The notes: generated by a model from the letters alone, not told the origin. A stretch of 64,000 nt of DNA from Mycolicibacterium anyangense (GCF_010731855.1 NZ_AP022620.1:1-64000); one strand, 5' to 3'; positions 50,772-62,371 are shown, counted from the stretch's first letter. A program made the numbers and translations.

Positions 50772-52336
50772 CAGGACAAGAATCTAGCGGCGCCGTTCGC
50801 CAGATCCAGCAGCGGCTGGGGGAGAGCACCGAGCGCGAAGGTGATGGCGGCCGTCAGCGTGATCGTGGCAACGCTCAGTGCGCTGGGGGTGATGACCTCC
50901 GGTGCGTCCGGGGGCGGGTCGGTGAAGAACATCAGCACGATCACCCGCACATAGAAGTACGCCGCGATGGCCGAGGCCACCACGCCGACCACCACCAGGG
51001 GGATGGCCCCGCCCTGAGCGGCCGCCTTGAACACCGCGAACTTGCTGACGAAGCCGCTGGTCAGCGGGATGCCCGCGAAGGCGAGCAGGAACAGTGAAAA
51101 GACCACGCCGACAAGGGGATAACGCCTGCCCAGGCCGGCCCAGCGGGCCATCGAGGTCTCTTCGGCGCCGTCGGTGTCGCGCACCACGCTGACGACGGCG
51201 AAGGCGCCCAGGGTGGAGAACGCGTAGGCGAACAGATAGAACAGCGTCGCCGAGAGGCCCGGGCGGTTGCCCGCGATCACACCGGTCATGATGAACCCCG
51301 CGTGTGCCACTGCCGAGTAGGCCAGCATGCGCTTGACGTCGGTCTGGGTGACCGCCGTGACGGTGCCGACCACCATCGTCAGGATCGCGACCACCCACAG
51401 TACCGGCCGCCAGCCATGCTGCAGGGCAGGCAGGGCCACGTAGAACACCCGCAGCATCGCCCCGAACGCGGCGACCTTGGTGGCCGCCGCCATGAACCCG
51501 GTGATCGGAGTGGGGGCACCCTGATACACGTCTGGTACCCACGAGTGGAAGGGCACTGCGCCGACCTTGAACAGCAGACCGACGGTGACCAGTGCGGTGC
51601 CGACCATGGCCAGCGTGGTGTCGCCGGCCCGGTTGGCGATGGCCTGCTGGATACCGGTCAGACTCATCGTCCCGGCATAGCCGTAGAGCATCGCGATGCC
51701 GAACAGGAAGAACGCCGACGAAAATGCGCCGAGCAGAAAGTACTTCAGCGCCGCCTCCTGCGACAGCAGCCGACGCCGCCGCGCCAGACCGCACATCAGG
51801 TACAGCGGCAGCGAGAACACCTCCAGCGCGACGAACATCGTCAAGAAATCGCCGGCCGCCGGAAACAGCATCATCCCGCCGACGGCGAACATCGTCAGGG
51901 GGAAGACCTCGGTCTGGATCAGCGCCGCCTTGGTCGCCACCTTCTCGGCCACGCTGCCGGGCACCGTCGAGGCATCCGGGGTGAACGCATCCAATGCCAC
52001 TGCGCCATCAGGTGATTCGGCGGGAGCGCGCCGTTCGGCGATCAGCAGCACACTGAGCACCCCGATCAACAGGATGGTGCCCTGCAGGAACAGGGTGGGC
52101 CGGTCGATGTCGACGGCTCCGGCGACCACCGACTGCCCCACGCCGTCGCCGAGGTCACGGGCCAGCCGGAGTACCGCCAGCAATGCCACCACCAGACCGG
52201 TCAGGCTCAGCGCCACCTGACTGGGGTAGCGGGCTTTACGGGGCAGGAACGCCTCCACGAGCACACCGGCCACTGCCACACTGAACACGATCAACATCGG
52301 TGCCAGCTGGCTGTATTCGACGCTGGGCGCGGTCAT
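50771..52336 (-). CDS. nuoN: NADH-quinone oxidoreductase subunit N
   Basis: Antiporter-like membrane subunit of complex I, 521 residues, about 14 helices. Conserved segments are FVALEVFSLPLYL (Glu in helix 5), KYFLLGAFSSAFFLFG (Lys in helix 7), VPFHSWVPDVYQGAPTP and AYSAVAHAGF. It takes part in proton translocation. The start ATG overlaps the nuoM stop by four bases (ATGA); earlier in-frame codons lie within nuoM. Confidence 0.96.
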   Translation of the reverse strand: MTAPSVEYSQLAPMLIVFSVAVAGVLVEAFLPRKARYPSQVALSLTGLVVALLAVLRLARDLGDGVGQSVVAGAVDIDRPTLFLQGTILLIGVLSVLLIAERRAPAESPDGAVALDAFTPDASTVPGSVAEKVATKAALIQTEVFPLTMFAVGGMMLFPAAGDFLTMFVALEVFSLPLYLMCGLARRRRLLSQEAALKYFLLGAFSSAFFLFGIAMLYGYAGTMSLTGIQQAIANRAGDTTLAMVGTALVTVGLLFKVGAVPFHSWVPDVYQGAPTPITGFMAAATKVAAFGAMLRVFYVALPALQHGWRPVLWVVAILTMVVGTVTAVTQTDVKRMLAYSAVAHAGFIMTGVIAGNRPGLSATLFYLFAYAFSTLGAFAVVSVVRDTDGAEETSMARWAGLGRRYPLVGVVFSLFLLAFAGIPLTSGFVSKFAVFKAAAQGGAIPLVVVGVVASAIAAYFYVRVIVLMFFTDPPPDAPEVITPSALSVATITLTAAITFALGALPQPLLDLANGAARFLS

Positions 52337-53898
52337 GGCCGTGCTCCTTCCGCGACGGTGGGAGCCGGGTCCGGCTGGTGGATCGATGTCAGCGTGGCGG
52401 TCACCGCCGGATTGATCACGTCCAGAGCGATTTTCGGGTACACACCAAGACCGATCAGCAGCGCGATCAGCGGTGCCACCACCAGAAGTTCCCGGCGGCC
52501 CAGATCGCGGACGTGCTCGTTGCCGTCGGTGACCGGACCGGTCATCATGCGCTGGTACATCCACAGCACGTAGAGCGCCGAGAGCACCAGGGCGATGGTC
52601 GCACACACCGCGAATATCGGATAGCGGGTGAATGTGCCGATCAGAACCAGGAATTCACTGATGAACGGCGCCAGCCCGGGTAGCGAGAGGGTGGCCAGCC
52701 CGGACACCAGGAAGGTGCCCGCCAACACCGGGGCCACCTTCTGCACGCCGCCGTAGTCGGCGATGAGGCGGCTGCCGCGCCGGCTGACCAGGAACCCGGC
52801 GATCAGGAACAGTGCCGCCGTGGAGATGCCGTGGTTGACCATGTACAGCGTGGAGCCGGCCTGGCCCTGGCTGGTCATCACGAAGATGCCCAGGATGATG
52901 AAGCCGAAGTGGCTGATCGAGGTGTAGGCGATCAGGCGCATCACATCGGTCTGACCGATGGCCAGGACGGCGCCGTAGATGATGCCGATCACCGCCAAGC
53001 CCACGATCACCGGCCGGAAATACGTTGATGCGTCGGGGAACAACGGCAGGCAATAGCGCAACATGCCGAAGGTCCCGACCTTGTCCATCACCGCCATCAT
53101 CAGCACCGCCGACGCCGGGGTGGCCTGCACCGCCGCGTCGGGCAGCCAGCGGTGGAAGGGCCATAGTGGGGCCTTGACCGCGAAGGCGAACATGAATCCC
53201 AGGAACAGTGCGTTGGCCACGCCGGGTTGCAGTACGAACTTTCCGGTGGCTACGGCGTCGGCGATCTCCCGGAAGTCGAAGGTGCCGGCGTCAAAGGCCT
53301 TGCTGGCCGATGTCACCACGTACAGCCCGATCACCGCGGCCAGCATGACGAGGCCGCCAAAGAGGTTGTACAGCAGGAACTTCACTGCCGCTTTGGATCG
53401 GTTCTCGGCACCGAAGCCACCGATGAGGAAGTACATCGGGATGAGCATGGCCTCGAAGAACACGTAGAACAGCAGGATGTCCAGCGCGACCAGCGACATC
53501 AACACCATGCCCTCGACGGCTAGCGTCAGGGCGATATAGCTGTGCGTCCCGCGGCCGGACAATCCCGGCCGGTCGTCGGCGTCGTTCCATCCCGCGATCA
53601 GCAGCAGCGGCACCAGCACGGCGGTCAGGACCACCAAAACCAGTGCGATACCGTCCACTCCGAGGATGTACCCGGTGCCGAACGACGGGATCCACGGGTG
53701 GTTCTCGACGAATTGGAATTGCGCGCCGCCGGGCTGGAAGCGCACCGCCAGCACCAGAGCTAGGGCCAGCACCGCCAACGCCACGACCAGTCCGGCGTAC
53801 TTGGCGAACTGGCGCAGTGACGCGGGAAGCACGATGATCACCGCCGCGCCGAGCACGGGTATCGCCCACAGCAGCGTGAGCCACGGGATGGTCGTCAT
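52333..53898 (-). CDS. nuoM: NADH-quinone oxidoreductase subunit M
   Basis: Antiporter-like proton-pumping subunit of 521 residues. Landmarks are FYVFFEAMLIPMYFLIGGFG (helix 5 Glu), APLWPFHRWLPDAAVQATPASAVLMM with the conserved Lys/His segments, and AYTSISHFGFIILG. It sits between NuoL and NuoN in the membrane arm. It starts four bases after the nuoL stop and overlaps nuoN by four. Confidence 0.96.
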   Translation of the reverse strand: MTTIPWLTLLWAIPVLGAAVIIVLPASLRQFAKYAGLVVALAVLALALVLAVRFQPGGAQFQFVENHPWIPSFGTGYILGVDGIALVLVVLTAVLVPLLLIAGWNDADDRPGLSGRGTHSYIALTLAVEGMVLMSLVALDILLFYVFFEAMLIPMYFLIGGFGAENRSKAAVKFLLYNLFGGLVMLAAVIGLYVVTSASKAFDAGTFDFREIADAVATGKFVLQPGVANALFLGFMFAFAVKAPLWPFHRWLPDAAVQATPASAVLMMAVMDKVGTFGMLRYCLPLFPDASTYFRPVIVGLAVIGIIYGAVLAIGQTDVMRLIAYTSISHFGFIILGIFVMTSQGQAGSTLYMVNHGISTAALFLIAGFLVSRRGSRLIADYGGVQKVAPVLAGTFLVSGLATLSLPGLAPFISEFLVLIGTFTRYPIFAVCATIALVLSALYVLWMYQRMMTGPVTDGNEHVRDLGRRELLVVAPLIALLIGLGVYPKIALDVINPAVTATLTSIHQPDPAPTVAEGARP

Positions 53899-53902
53899 CG
53901 TC

Positions 53903-55786
53903 TCACCCCCACGTCCGGATCAAGACCACCGCGATCACCAGCGCCGCGCCGGCCAACATGGACAGTGCGTACGATCGGGCGAATCCGGTCTGGACGGTGC
54001 GCAATCCGCCGGACACTCGGCCGACCAGTGCGGCCAGTCCGTTGGCGGCGCCGTCGACGGCCTTGTCGTCGACCACGAGCAGGGCTCTGGTGAGTCCCTG
54101 ACCGCCGCGCATGACGGTGGCCTCGTTGAGCGCGTCACCGTAGAGGTCGCGGCGCGCGGCGACGGTCAGTGCCGAGACGTCCTGCGGTGGTGTCTCGGAA
54201 ACGTTGTGCATGGCGTACTGGCGGTAGGCGACGGCCACACCGATGGCGACGACGCCCAGTGCGGTGACGGTCATCATCCAGACCGGGATGGTGTGTCCGG
54301 CCTCGTGGCTGCCGACGACGGGCTCCAGCCAGTCCTGCAGGGTGTGGCCGATGGCCAGGAAGGCCCCGGCGCCCACCGAGCCGACCGCGAGCACGATCAT
54401 CGGCCAGGTCATCACCGCCGGGGATTCGTGCGGGTGGGTGTTGGGCTTCCAGCGGGGGGTGCCGAAGAACGTCAGCAGCATCACCCGCGTCATGTAGAAC
54501 GCGGTGATCCCGGCGCCCAGCAGTGCAGCGCCGCCGAGCGCGAAGCCCCTGACCCCGCCGGAGTTGAAGGCGGTTTCGATGATGGCGTCCTTGGAGAAGA
54601 AGCCGGCGAACGGCGGCACACCGATGATGGCCAGATAGCCGAGCCCGAAGGTGGCGAAGGTGATCGGCAGCAGCGGACGCAGCCCGCCGTAACGGCGCAT
54701 GTCGGTCTCGTCGTCCATCGCGTGCATCACCGATCCGGCGCCGAGGAACAGGCCGGCCTTGAAGAAGCCGTGGGTGAGCAGATGCATGATGGCCACCGCG
54801 TAGCCGGCCGGGCCGAGGCCGGCGGCCAGCACCATGTAGCCGATCTGGGACATGGTCGAGGCGGCCAGCGCCTTCTTGATGTCGTCCTTCGCGCAGCCGA
54901 TGATCGCGCCGAACAGCAGGGTCACCGCGCCGACGAGGACGACGGCGGTCTGCGCGGCCGGCGCGGCGTTGAAGACCGGCCCGGAGCGCACGATCAGGTA
55001 CACCCCGGCGGTGACCATGGTGGCGGCGTGGATGAGTGCGGAGACCGGAGTGGGGCCCTCCATGGCGTCACCGAGCCAGGACTGCAGCGGCACCTGGGCG
55101 CTCTTGCCGCAGGCACCCAGCAGGAGTAACAGGCCGACGGCGGTCAGGGCGCCGTTGGTCATGCTGGGCACGGCGGCGAACACGGTGCTGAAGGTGACCG
55201 ACCCGACCGAGGCGAACAACACCATCAGCGCGATCGCCAGGCCCATGTCACCGACCCGGTTGACCACGAACGCCTTCTTGGCGGCGGTGGCCGCGCTGGG
55301 TTTGTGCGACCAGAAGCCGATCAACAGGTAGGACGCCACACCGACGCCCTCCCAACCCATGTAGAGGCCGAGGTAGTTGTCGGCGAGGACCAGCAGCAGC
55401 ATGGCGGCCACGAACAGGTTGAGGTAGGCGAAGAAGCGTCTGCGGCCCGGGTCGTGGGCCATGTAGCCGACCGAGTAGATGTGGATCAGTGCACCGACCC
55501 CGGTGATCAGCAGCACGAAGCACACCGACAACGCGTCCAGCTGCAGGCCGAAGTCCACCTTGAGCACCCCGACCGGAACCCACGAGAACAGCACTTCGTG
55601 CACGCCGCGTTCCTCGGCGGGCAGGCCGAGCAGGTGAGTGAACAGCACTGCGCCGCAGGCGAAGGCGCCGATCACGGTGGCACAGCCCAGCAGATGCCCC
55701 CACCTGTTGGTGGCCCTGCCGCCCAGCAGCAGCACCACCGCCCCGGCCAGGGGCAGCGCGATGGTCAACCACAGAAGCGTCTGCAT
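53903..55786 (-). CDS. nuoL: NADH-quinone oxidoreductase subunit L
   Basis: The distal antiporter-like subunit of 627 residues, with the extra C-terminal amphipathic helix and terminal anchor expected of NuoL. Key segments are [16 protein letters not shown] (helix 5 Glu), [23 protein letters not shown] and [15 protein letters not shown]. It begins one base after the nuoK stop. Confidence 0.96.
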   Translation of the reverse strand: MQTLLWLTIALPLAGAVVLLLGGRATNRWGHLLGCATVIGAFACGAVLFTHLLGLPAEERGVHEVLFSWVPVGVLKVDFGLQLDALSVCFVLLITGVGALIHIYSVGYMAHDPGRRRFFAYLNLFVAAMLLLVLADNYLGLYMGWEGVGVASYLLIGFWSHKPSAATAAKKAFVVNRVGDMGLAIALMVLFASVGSVTFSTVFAAVPSMTNGALTAVGLLLLLGACGKSAQVPLQSWLGDAMEGPTPVSALIHAATMVTAGVYLIVRSGPVFNAAPAAQTAVVLVGAVTLLFGAIIGCAKDDIKKALAASTMSQIGYMVLAAGLGPAGYAVAIMHLLTHGFFKAGLFLGAGSVMHAMDDETDMRRYGGLRPLLPITFATFGLGYLAIIGVPPFAGFFSKDAIIETAFNSGGVRGFALGGAALLGAGITAFYMTRVMLLTFFGTPRWKPNTHPHESPAVMTWPMIVLAVGSVGAGAFLAIGHTLQDWLEPVVGSHEAGHTIPVWMMTVTALGVVAIGVAVAYRQYAMHNVSETPPQDVSALTVAARRDLYGDALNEATVMRGGQGLTRALLVVDDKAVDGAANGLAALVGRVSGGLRTVQTGFARSYALSMLAGAALVIAVVLIRTWG

Positions 55787-55787
55787 G

Positions 55788-56087
55788 CTAATGCCGTAGC
55801 AGGTGGGCGTCGTCGACGTTGGCGCTGCGTCGGGTGCGGAAGATGGTCATGATGATGGCCAGACCGACCACCACTTCGCAGGCCGCCACCACCATGGTGA
55901 AGAAGGCGACGACCTGGCCGTCGAGGTGGCCGTGCATCCGGGAGAACGTGACGAACGTCAGATTGCAGGCGTTCAGCATCAGCTCCACACACATGAACAT
56001 GACGATGGCGTTGCGCCGCAACAACACTCCGGATGCGCCGATGGTGAACAGCAACACCGACAGATACAGGTAGTTGGCCGGGTTCAC
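55788..56087 (-). CDS. nuoK: NADH-quinone oxidoreductase subunit K
   Basis: Small three-helix membrane subunit, 99 residues, the usual family size. Both buried Glu residues needed for proton transfer are visible, in [12 protein letters not shown] and [10 protein letters not shown]. The GTG start overlaps the nuoJ stop by four bases (GTGA). Confidence 0.96.
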   Translation of the reverse strand: MNPANYLYLSVLLFTIGASGVLLRRNAIVMFMCVELMLNACNLTFVTFSRMHGHLDGQVVAFFTMVVAACEVVVGLAIIMTIFRTRRSANVDDAHLLRH

Positions 56088-56842
56088 TTCGCACCGTTCC
56101 TGCCGTCGGGCACCGACACCTTCTGCCGCTGGACGATCGTGGACACCGAGGTGGTCTCGTCGGAGCCGTCAGGCAGCCGCGCGAAGGTGTCGACGGCGTT
56201 GTGGCGGGCGAAGACGCCGGGCGCGGGCAGCGGGGTGGCGCGCTGGCCGGTGCGGAACCGTTCGATCACCAACTCGCGCTGGGACTTGCGTCGCTCGAAC
56301 CGTTCCCGGTGGGCCAGCACCATCGCGCCGAGGGCCGCGGTGATCAGCAGGGCGCTGGTCAGCTCGAAGGCCCACAGGTCGCGGGTGAAGATCAGGGTGG
56401 CCAGGCCCTCGACGTTGCCGCCCTGGTTGGCTTCGGCCAGCCCCGTGAAGCCGGTTGTGGCCACGTTGCCGATACCGGCGATCAGCAGGATCCCGAAACC
56501 CGATCCGGCGACGATGGCCGCAACCCGTTGTCCGCGAAGCGTTTCCACCAGGGACTCCGAGGAATCCACGCCGATGAGCATCAGCACGAACAGGAACAGC
56601 ATCATCACCGCCCCGGTGTAGACCACCACCTGGACCACCCCGAGGAAAAGCGCGTCCTGGGCCACATAGAGCATGGCCAGCGCGATCATCGTCGAGGCCA
56701 GGAAGATCGCGGAGTACACGGACTTGGGGGCGGCGACCACTCCGATCGCGCCGGCGACCGCGATAGTGCCCAGGATCCAGAACGCCACCGCCTCGGGTGT
56801 CGAGGTGCGGTTCAGGGTCTCAGCGGCCAGCAGCGTGATCAT
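56084..56842 (-). CDS. nuoJ: NADH-quinone oxidoreductase subunit J
   Basis: Membrane subunit of 252 residues with five helices in its first 170 residues (for example [19 protein letters not shown] with the pi-bulge region). A hydrophilic C-terminal extension of about 80 residues, longer than in E. coli, is common in actinobacteria. Its start overlaps nuoI by four bases. Confidence 0.95.
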   Translation of the reverse strand: MITLLAAETLNRTSTPEAVAFWILGTIAVAGAIGVVAAPKSVYSAIFLASTMIALAMLYVAQDALFLGVVQVVVYTGAVMMLFLFVLMLIGVDSSESLVETLRGQRVAAIVAGSGFGILLIAGIGNVATTGFTGLAEANQGGNVEGLATLIFTRDLWAFELTSALLITAALGAMVLAHRERFERRKSQRELVIERFRTGQRATPLPAPGVFARHNAVDTFARLPDGSDETTSVSTIVQRQKVSVPDGRNGAK

Positions 56843-57363
56843 CGGGGCACCTCCTGGCTCGGGGTCACGCGGCCCAGGTAGTAGTCGTCGTCGGTAGTGC
56901 CCGGCGCCATCGCGTGCGGTGGTGCCTGCATGCCCGGCTGCAACGGCGCCAGGAGCTTGTCCTTGCCGTAGATGAGGTCACCGCGGTTGTCGTCGGCCAG
57001 CTCGTAGATGTTGGTCATGGTCAACGCCCGGGTGGGACACGCTTCGATGCACAGCCCGCAGCCGATACAGCGCAGATAGTTGATCTGATACACCCGGCCG
57101 TAGCGCTCCCCGGGTGAATACCGCTGTGTCTCGGTATTACTGGCGCCCTCGACGTAGATCGCATCGGCTGGGCACGCCCACGCGCACAGCTCGCAGCCGA
57201 TGCATTTCTCCAACCCGTCGGGGTAGCGGTTGAGCTGATGGCGGCCGTGATAGCGCGGCGCCACCGGTCCGGGCTTCTCCGGGTACCCCTCGGTGATGGG
57301 TCGTTTGAACATCGACCCCAGCGTTACGCCGAAGCCCTTGACGGCATCCACGAATTTAGGCAT
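56839..57363 (-). CDS. nuoI: NADH-quinone oxidoreductase subunit I
   Basis: Electron-transfer subunit of 174 residues with two 4Fe-4S clusters, N6a and N6b, from [12 protein letters not shown] and [12 protein letters not shown]. An N-terminal amphipathic helix attaches it to the membrane arm. The ATG (MPKFVDAV) is chosen over longer frames because it gives the family N-terminus; it overlaps the nuoH end by eight bases. A non-conserved tail follows the cluster domain. Confidence 0.96.
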   Translation of the reverse strand: MPKFVDAVKGFGVTLGSMFKRPITEGYPEKPGPVAPRYHGRHQLNRYPDGLEKCIGCELCAWACPADAIYVEGASNTETQRYSPGERYGRVYQINYLRCIGCGLCIEACPTRALTMTNIYELADDNRGDLIYGKDKLLAPLQPGMQAPPHAMAPGTTDDDYYLGRVTPSQEVPR

Positions 57364-58597
57364 CTGCGGTCTCCCTCGCGGTCGTGGCGTTGGGCGCCGG
57401 CTGCCCGGGCAGTGGCGGGATCGGGAATGCGCCGGTAGCAGTCGGCGGTGGCGGGGCAGGAGCGTGGTGGTGAATGAGCCTGCGGCGCAGCGCATTGACC
57501 GCCAGCAGGGCCAGCAGCAGACCAGCGGCGGCGATCAGGCCGGGGATGACGCCGGTGATGTTGGCCGAGTGCAGAACTGCGACGATCATGATCCAGACCA
57601 GGGACACCGGAATGAGCAGCTTCCAGCCCAGCGCCATGAACTGGTCGTAGCGCATCCGCGGCAGCGTGGCGCGCAACCACATGAACACGAACAGGAACGT
57701 CCACACCTTGGCCACGAACCACAACAGCGGCCACCACCCGGTGTTGGCGCCACCGATCAGGCTCAGCGGCCACGGCGCATGCCAGCCGCCCAGGAACAGG
57801 GTGGTCGCCAGCGCCGAGACGGTGGTCATGTTGACGTACTCGGCGAGCATGAACATCGCGAATTTCAACGAGCTGTACTCGGTATGGAACCCGCCGACCA
57901 GCTCACCCTCGGCTTCGGGGAGATCGAACGGCGCCCGGTTGGTCTCGCCGACCATCGCGGTGACATACACCGCGAATGACGGCAGCAGCAGGAAGACGTA
58001 CCAGGTCTTCTCCTGGGCAGCGACGATCCCGGAGGTCGACATGGTGCCCGAATAGACGAACACCGCGGCGAATGACAGCGCCATCGCGATCTCGTAGGAC
58101 ACCACCTGGGCACTGGACCGCAGCCCGCCCAGCAGCGGATAGGTCGAGCCCGACGCCCAGCCTGCCAGCACGATGCCGTACACCCCGATCGAGGTGACGG
58201 CCAGGATGTAGAGCACCGCCACCGGCAGGTCGGTCAGCTGCAGCGGGGTGCGGTGGCCGAACACCGACACCACCGGACCCATCGGGATCACCGCGAACGC
58301 CGTGATGGCGGGGATGACCGAAATGATCGGTGCCAGAAGATAGATCGGCTTGTCCACGCCGGCTGGGGTAAGCCCCTCCTTGAGGGCCAGTTTGATGCCG
58401 TCGGCCAGCGACTGCAACAGGCCGAAGGGGCCCACTCGGTTGGGGCCGTAGCGCAGCTGCATGCGGCCCAGGATCTTGCGTTCGGCCAGGATGGCCACCA
58501 GGACCGTCAGCAACAGGAACACGAAGATCGCCAACGCCTTGCCCAGGATCAGCCACCACGGATCGTGGCCGAAGACCGCCGGATCGGGATACCTCAC
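57356..58597 (-). CDS. nuoH: NADH-quinone oxidoreductase subunit H
   Basis: Quinone-site membrane subunit, 413 residues and eight helices. Family segments are [20 protein letters not shown] near residue 45, [18 protein letters not shown] (the acidic loop lining the quinone channel) and [13 protein letters not shown]. The C-terminus carries a Pro/Ala-rich extension of about 40 residues rich in His at its start ([10 protein letters not shown]), outside the conserved fold. The GTG overlaps the nuoG stop (GTGA). Confidence 0.95.
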   Translation of the reverse strand: MRYPDPAVFGHDPWWLILGKALAIFVFLLLTVLVAILAERKILGRMQLRYGPNRVGPFGLLQSLADGIKLALKEGLTPAGVDKPIYLLAPIISVIPAITAFAVIPMGPVVSVFGHRTPLQLTDLPVAVLYILAVTSIGVYGIVLAGWASGSTYPLLGGLRSSAQVVSYEIAMALSFAAVFVYSGTMSTSGIVAAQEKTWYVFLLLPSFAVYVTAMVGETNRAPFDLPEAEGELVGGFHTEYSSLKFAMFMLAEYVNMTTVSALATTLFLGGWHAPWPLSLIGGANTGWWPLLWFVAKVWTFLFVFMWLRATLPRMRYDQFMALGWKLLIPVSLVWIMIVAVLHSANITGVIPGLIAAAGLLLALLAVNALRRRLIHHHAPAPPPPTATGAFPIPPLPGQPAPNATTARETADA

Positions 58598-60978
58598 TGT
58601 GCCTCCCGCTCGATCTGGACCACCGCGCCGGTGGTCACCGCCAGCTGTTCGTGCACCGCGCTGCCGGGGGAGCGCAGCGGCAGCCACACCACCCCGTCCG
58701 GCATCTCGGTGATCGCCAGCGGCAGGGTGATCGCGCCGCGCCCGCTGGACACGCTGACCGGTTCGCCCTCGCCAGCACCGATACCCGCCGCGGTGGCCGC
58801 CGACAACCGCACCACCGGCGGCCGTGCCGTCCCCGCCAGATACGGCTCACCGTCTTGTAAACGACCGTCGTCCAACAACATCCGCCAACCGGCCAGCACC
58901 GCTTCGCCGCTGTCCAGGGTCGGCGCGGGCGTGGGTGGCACCTGCGGGACGGCGGCCCGCTCACCGTCCCAGACGCCGAGGCCGAGCAGCTCGGCGCGGG
59001 CCTGATCGGCGGTGCGGAAGCCGAGGTCGGCGCCGAGTTCGTCGGCCATGGTCTGCAGAACCCGCAGATCGGAGAACGCGTTGGAGGCGAGCGCTGGGTC
59101 GAACGGTCGGATCCGGCCTTCCCAGTTGGTGAACGAACCCGCCTTCTCCGCGACCGGCGCGACCGGGAACACCACATCGGCCAGCGCGGTGACCGCAGAT
59201 TCCCGCTGTTCCAGGCTCACCACGAAGCCTGCTGCCTCGATGGCGGCGAGTGCGGCGTGCGGGTCGGACATGTCGGCCGGTTCGACGCCGCCGATCAGCA
59301 GCGCATCGAGGTGACCGTCGGCGGCGGCGGTGAGGATGGCGTCGGTGTCCCGTCCGGCTTCGGCGGCGATGGCGTCGATATGCCAAGCGGCCGTGAGCTG
59401 TTCGCGAGCTGCGGAGTCCGCTACGGGCCGGCCGCCGGGGAGCAGGTTGGGCAGGCAGCCGGCGTCCAGCCCGCCGCGTTCCCCGGCGCGCCGCGGCACC
59501 CAGGCCAGCCGGGCGCCGCTGCGCTGGGCCACCCGTGCCGCGGCCGACAGCGCACCCGGGCTGGTGGCCAGCCGTTCGCCGACCAGCATGATGGCCCCGG
59601 GCTGGGTGAGCAGGGCGTCATCCAGGCTGTCGAGGGCCTGGGCCTCAGTACCCGGCGCGGTCGGGATGACGCGCGCAGCAAGCTTCACCGAGCCACGGGA
59701 GGCCAGCGGCGCGATCGTCACCACCTGAAGTCCCCGCTTGCGGACTGCCTTGCGCAGCCGCAGGAACACGATCGGCGACTCCTCCTCGGGCTCCAGCCCC
59801 ACCAGCAGCACCACCGGTGCCGCTTCCAGGTCGGCGTAGCTCACCGTGCGCCTGCCCGCTACATGCGCAGCCAGGAACTGGGCCTCTTCCGCGGAGTGAG
59901 GACGGCTGCGCATGTCGATATCGTTGGTGCGCAGGACCATTCGAGCGAACTTGGCGTAGGCGTAGGCGTCCTCGGTGGTGGCCCGGCCGCCGACCAGAAC
60001 CCCGGTGCGTCCGGCGGTCAGTCCGGCCACAGCGGTGGCGATGGCCTCCGACCACGACGCTGGGCGAAGGCTACCGTCGTCGTCGCGCACCAGGGGAGTG
60101 GCGATCCGGTCGCCGACCCCGGTGTAGGTGAAGGCCCAGCGGCCCTTGTCGCAGTTCCATTCCTCGTTGACCTCGGGGTCGTCACCGGCCAGCCGGCGCA
60201 GCACCACGCCGCGGCGATGGTCGGTGCGCTGCGAACAGCCCGACGCGCAGTGCTCACAGACACTCGGGCTCGACACCAGGTCGAACGGGCGGGCCCGGAA
60301 TCGATAGGCGGTTCCGGTCAGCGCGCCCACCGGGCAGATCTGGACGGTATTGCCGCTGAAGTACGAGTCGAACGCCTCACCGGGGGCGATGCCGACCTGC
60401 TGCAGCGCTCCGCGCTCGAGCAGCTCGATGAACGGATCGCCGGCGATCTGGTTGGCGAACCGGGTGCAGCGTGCGCACAGCACACAGCGCTCCCGGTCCA
60501 GCAGTACCTGGCTGGACAGGTTGATCGGTTTGGGAAAGGTTCGTTTGATATCGGTGAAGCGGGTCTCGGACCGGCCATTGGACATGGCCTGGTTCTGCAG
60601 CGGGCATTCCCCGCCCTTGTCGCAGACCGGGCAGTCCAGCGGGTGGTTGATCAGCAGCAGTTCCATCACCCCGTGCTGGGCCTTGTCGGCTGCCGCCGAG
60701 GTGAACTGGGTGCGCACCACCATGCCGTCGCTGACAGTGGTGGTGCACGAGGCCATCGGCTTGCGCTGGCCCTCGACCTCGACCAGGCACTGCCGGCAGG
60801 CACCGACCGGATCGAGCAGGGGATGGTCGCAGAACCGCGGGATCTGCACGCCGAGCAGCTCGGCCGCCCGAATCACCAAGGTGCCCTTGGGAACCGACAC
60901 CTCGACGTCGTCGATCACCAGGCTCACCATCTCGACCGGCGGAGTTGCCGGCACCTGGGTTTCCGGGGCCTGCGTCAT
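58594..60978 (-). CDS. nuoG: NADH-quinone oxidoreductase subunit G
   Basis: Largest peripheral-arm subunit, 794 residues. An N-terminal 2Fe-2S ferredoxin domain has [15 protein letters not shown] and a later Cys. A His-Cys3 cluster follows in [14 protein letters not shown], then CVLCARC and CPVGAL for N4. The additional N7-type set is present (CEHCASGC and, later, WNCDKGR). The rest is a molybdopterin oxidoreductase-like fold without obvious cofactor. The ATG at 60978 opens the conserved region; the 82-base gap to nuoF holds a palindrome. Confidence 0.95.
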   Translation of the reverse strand: MTQAPETQVPATPPVEMVSLVIDDVEVSVPKGTLVIRAAELLGVQIPRFCDHPLLDPVGACRQCLVEVEGQRKPMASCTTTVSDGMVVRTQFTSAAADKAQHGVMELLLINHPLDCPVCDKGGECPLQNQAMSNGRSETRFTDIKRTFPKPINLSSQVLLDRERCVLCARCTRFANQIAGDPFIELLERGALQQVGIAPGEAFDSYFSGNTVQICPVGALTGTAYRFRARPFDLVSSPSVCEHCASGCSQRTDHRRGVVLRRLAGDDPEVNEEWNCDKGRWAFTYTGVGDRIATPLVRDDDGSLRPASWSEAIATAVAGLTAGRTGVLVGGRATTEDAYAYAKFARMVLRTNDIDMRSRPHSAEEAQFLAAHVAGRRTVSYADLEAAPVVLLVGLEPEEESPIVFLRLRKAVRKRGLQVVTIAPLASRGSVKLAARVIPTAPGTEAQALDSLDDALLTQPGAIMLVGERLATSPGALSAAARVAQRSGARLAWVPRRAGERGGLDAGCLPNLLPGGRPVADSAAREQLTAAWHIDAIAAEAGRDTDAILTAAADGHLDALLIGGVEPADMSDPHAALAAIEAAGFVVSLEQRESAVTALADVVFPVAPVAEKAGSFTNWEGRIRPFDPALASNAFSDLRVLQTMADELGADLGFRTADQARAELLGLGVWDGERAAVPQVPPTPAPTLDSGEAVLAGWRMLLDDGRLQDGEPYLAGTARPPVVRLSAATAAGIGAGEGEPVSVSSGRGAITLPLAITEMPDGVVWLPLRSPGSAVHEQLAVTTGAVVQIEREAQ

Positions 60979-60990
60979 CGCCGCCTCCCG

Positions 60991-61048
60991 TTGAGTGTGC
61001 GTCCAGGGTGGGAGATAGGCCGAAATCGCGCCCTCAGCGCACACTCAA
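60991..61048. repeat. Palindrome in the nuoF-nuoG gap
   Basis: TTGAGTGTGCG and its exact complement CGCACACTCAA flank 36 bases, all within the only sizeable gap in this part of the nuo operon. It could be an attenuator, an mRNA-stability hairpin or a dispersed intergenic repeat. Its position just before the nuoG ribosome site means it could affect nuoG translation. Confidence 0.65.
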
Positions 61049-61060
61049 TGCACGCGCACG

Positions 61061-62371
61061 TCATGCTCCCACCCCTTCCGGTGCGGCCAGCATCGAGGCA
61101 TACGGGTCGAACGGGCAGCTGCCCTCCAGGTGTGCCTCGTACTCGTCGCGGAAGTACCTGATCGACGACATGATCGGCGAAGCGGCGCCATCGCCCAACG
61201 CGCAGAACGACTTTCCGAAGATGGTGTCGGAGATGTCGAGCAACTTGTCGATGTCCTCCTCGGTGCCGCGGCCGGTCTCCAGCCGTTCGTAGATCTGGGC
61301 CAGCCAGTACGTGCCTTCCCGGCACGGGGTGCACTTGCCGCAGGATTCGTGGGCGTAGAACTGGGTCCAGCGCCGGACCGCCCGCACCACGCAGGTGGTC
61401 TCGTCGAAGATCTGCAGTGCCTTGGTGCCCAGCATCGACCCCACCGAGGCCATGCCCTCGTAATCGAGGGGCACGTCGAGGTGTTCGGCGGTGAGCAACG
61501 GCGTCGACGACCCGCCCGGGGTCCAGAACTTCAGTTCGTGACCGGCGCGGACACCCCCGGCGTAGTCGAGTAGTTCGCGCAGTGTGATGCCCAGCGCGGC
61601 CTCGTACTGGCCGGGCCGGGTGACATGCCCGGACAGTGAATACAGCGTGAAGCCCGGCGACTTCTCGGTGCCCATCGACTTGAACCAGTCCACCCCGTTG
61701 TGCAGGATCGGCGGCACGCTGGCGATCGACTCGACATTGTTGACGACGGTGGGGCTGGCATACAGACCTGCCACGGCGGGAAACGGCGGACGAAGCCGGG
61801 GCTGACCGCGCCGGCCCTCCAGGGAGTCCAGCAATGCGGTTTCCTCACCGCAGATGTAGGCCCCTGCGCCGGCGTGCACGATCAGGTCCAGGTCGACGCC
61901 CGAGCCCAGGATGTCGGTGCCCAGATAGCCCGCCCGGTAGGCCTCGGCCACAGCGTTCTGCAGGCGGCGCAAGACCGGCACCACCTCACCGCGCACATAG
62001 ATGAAGGCGTGCCGGGCGCGGATTGCGTACGCCGCGATGATGGCCCCCTCCACCAGAAAGTGCGGGGTGGTGAACAGCAGCGGAATGTCCTTGCAGGTGC
62101 CGGGTTCGGACTCGTCGGCGTTGATCACCAGATATTTCGGTTTGGCCCCGGCGCCGGTGGCATCCTGGGGAATGAAAGACCACTTGGTGCCGGTGGGAAA
62201 GCCCGCACCGCCGCGGCCGCGCAGACCGGACTCCTTGATCGTGGCGATCACGTCGTCGGGCTTCATCTCCAGGGCGGTGCGCAACGCGCGGTAGCCGTCG
62301 TGCCGCAAATAAGTCTCCAGCGTCCACGGCTCGGGTTCATCCCAGAAGCGGCTCAGTACCGGCGTCAGCAT
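61061..62371 (-). CDS. nuoF: NADH-quinone oxidoreductase subunit F
   Basis: NADH-binding flavoprotein, 436 residues. It holds FMN and cluster N3. The FMN/NADH region shows GRGGAGFPTGTKW and GAGAYICGEETALLDSLEG; the C-terminal 4Fe-4S ligands are SCGKCTPCREGT plus the later Cys in FCALGDG. The ATG overlaps the nuoE stop by one base (TGATG). Confidence 0.97.
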   Translation of the reverse strand: MLTPVLSRFWDEPEPWTLETYLRHDGYRALRTALEMKPDDVIATIKESGLRGRGGAGFPTGTKWSFIPQDATGAGAKPKYLVINADESEPGTCKDIPLLFTTPHFLVEGAIIAAYAIRARHAFIYVRGEVVPVLRRLQNAVAEAYRAGYLGTDILGSGVDLDLIVHAGAGAYICGEETALLDSLEGRRGQPRLRPPFPAVAGLYASPTVVNNVESIASVPPILHNGVDWFKSMGTEKSPGFTLYSLSGHVTRPGQYEAALGITLRELLDYAGGVRAGHELKFWTPGGSSTPLLTAEHLDVPLDYEGMASVGSMLGTKALQIFDETTCVVRAVRRWTQFYAHESCGKCTPCREGTYWLAQIYERLETGRGTEEDIDKLLDISDTIFGKSFCALGDGAASPIMSSIRYFRDEYEAHLEGSCPFDPYASMLAAPEGVGA

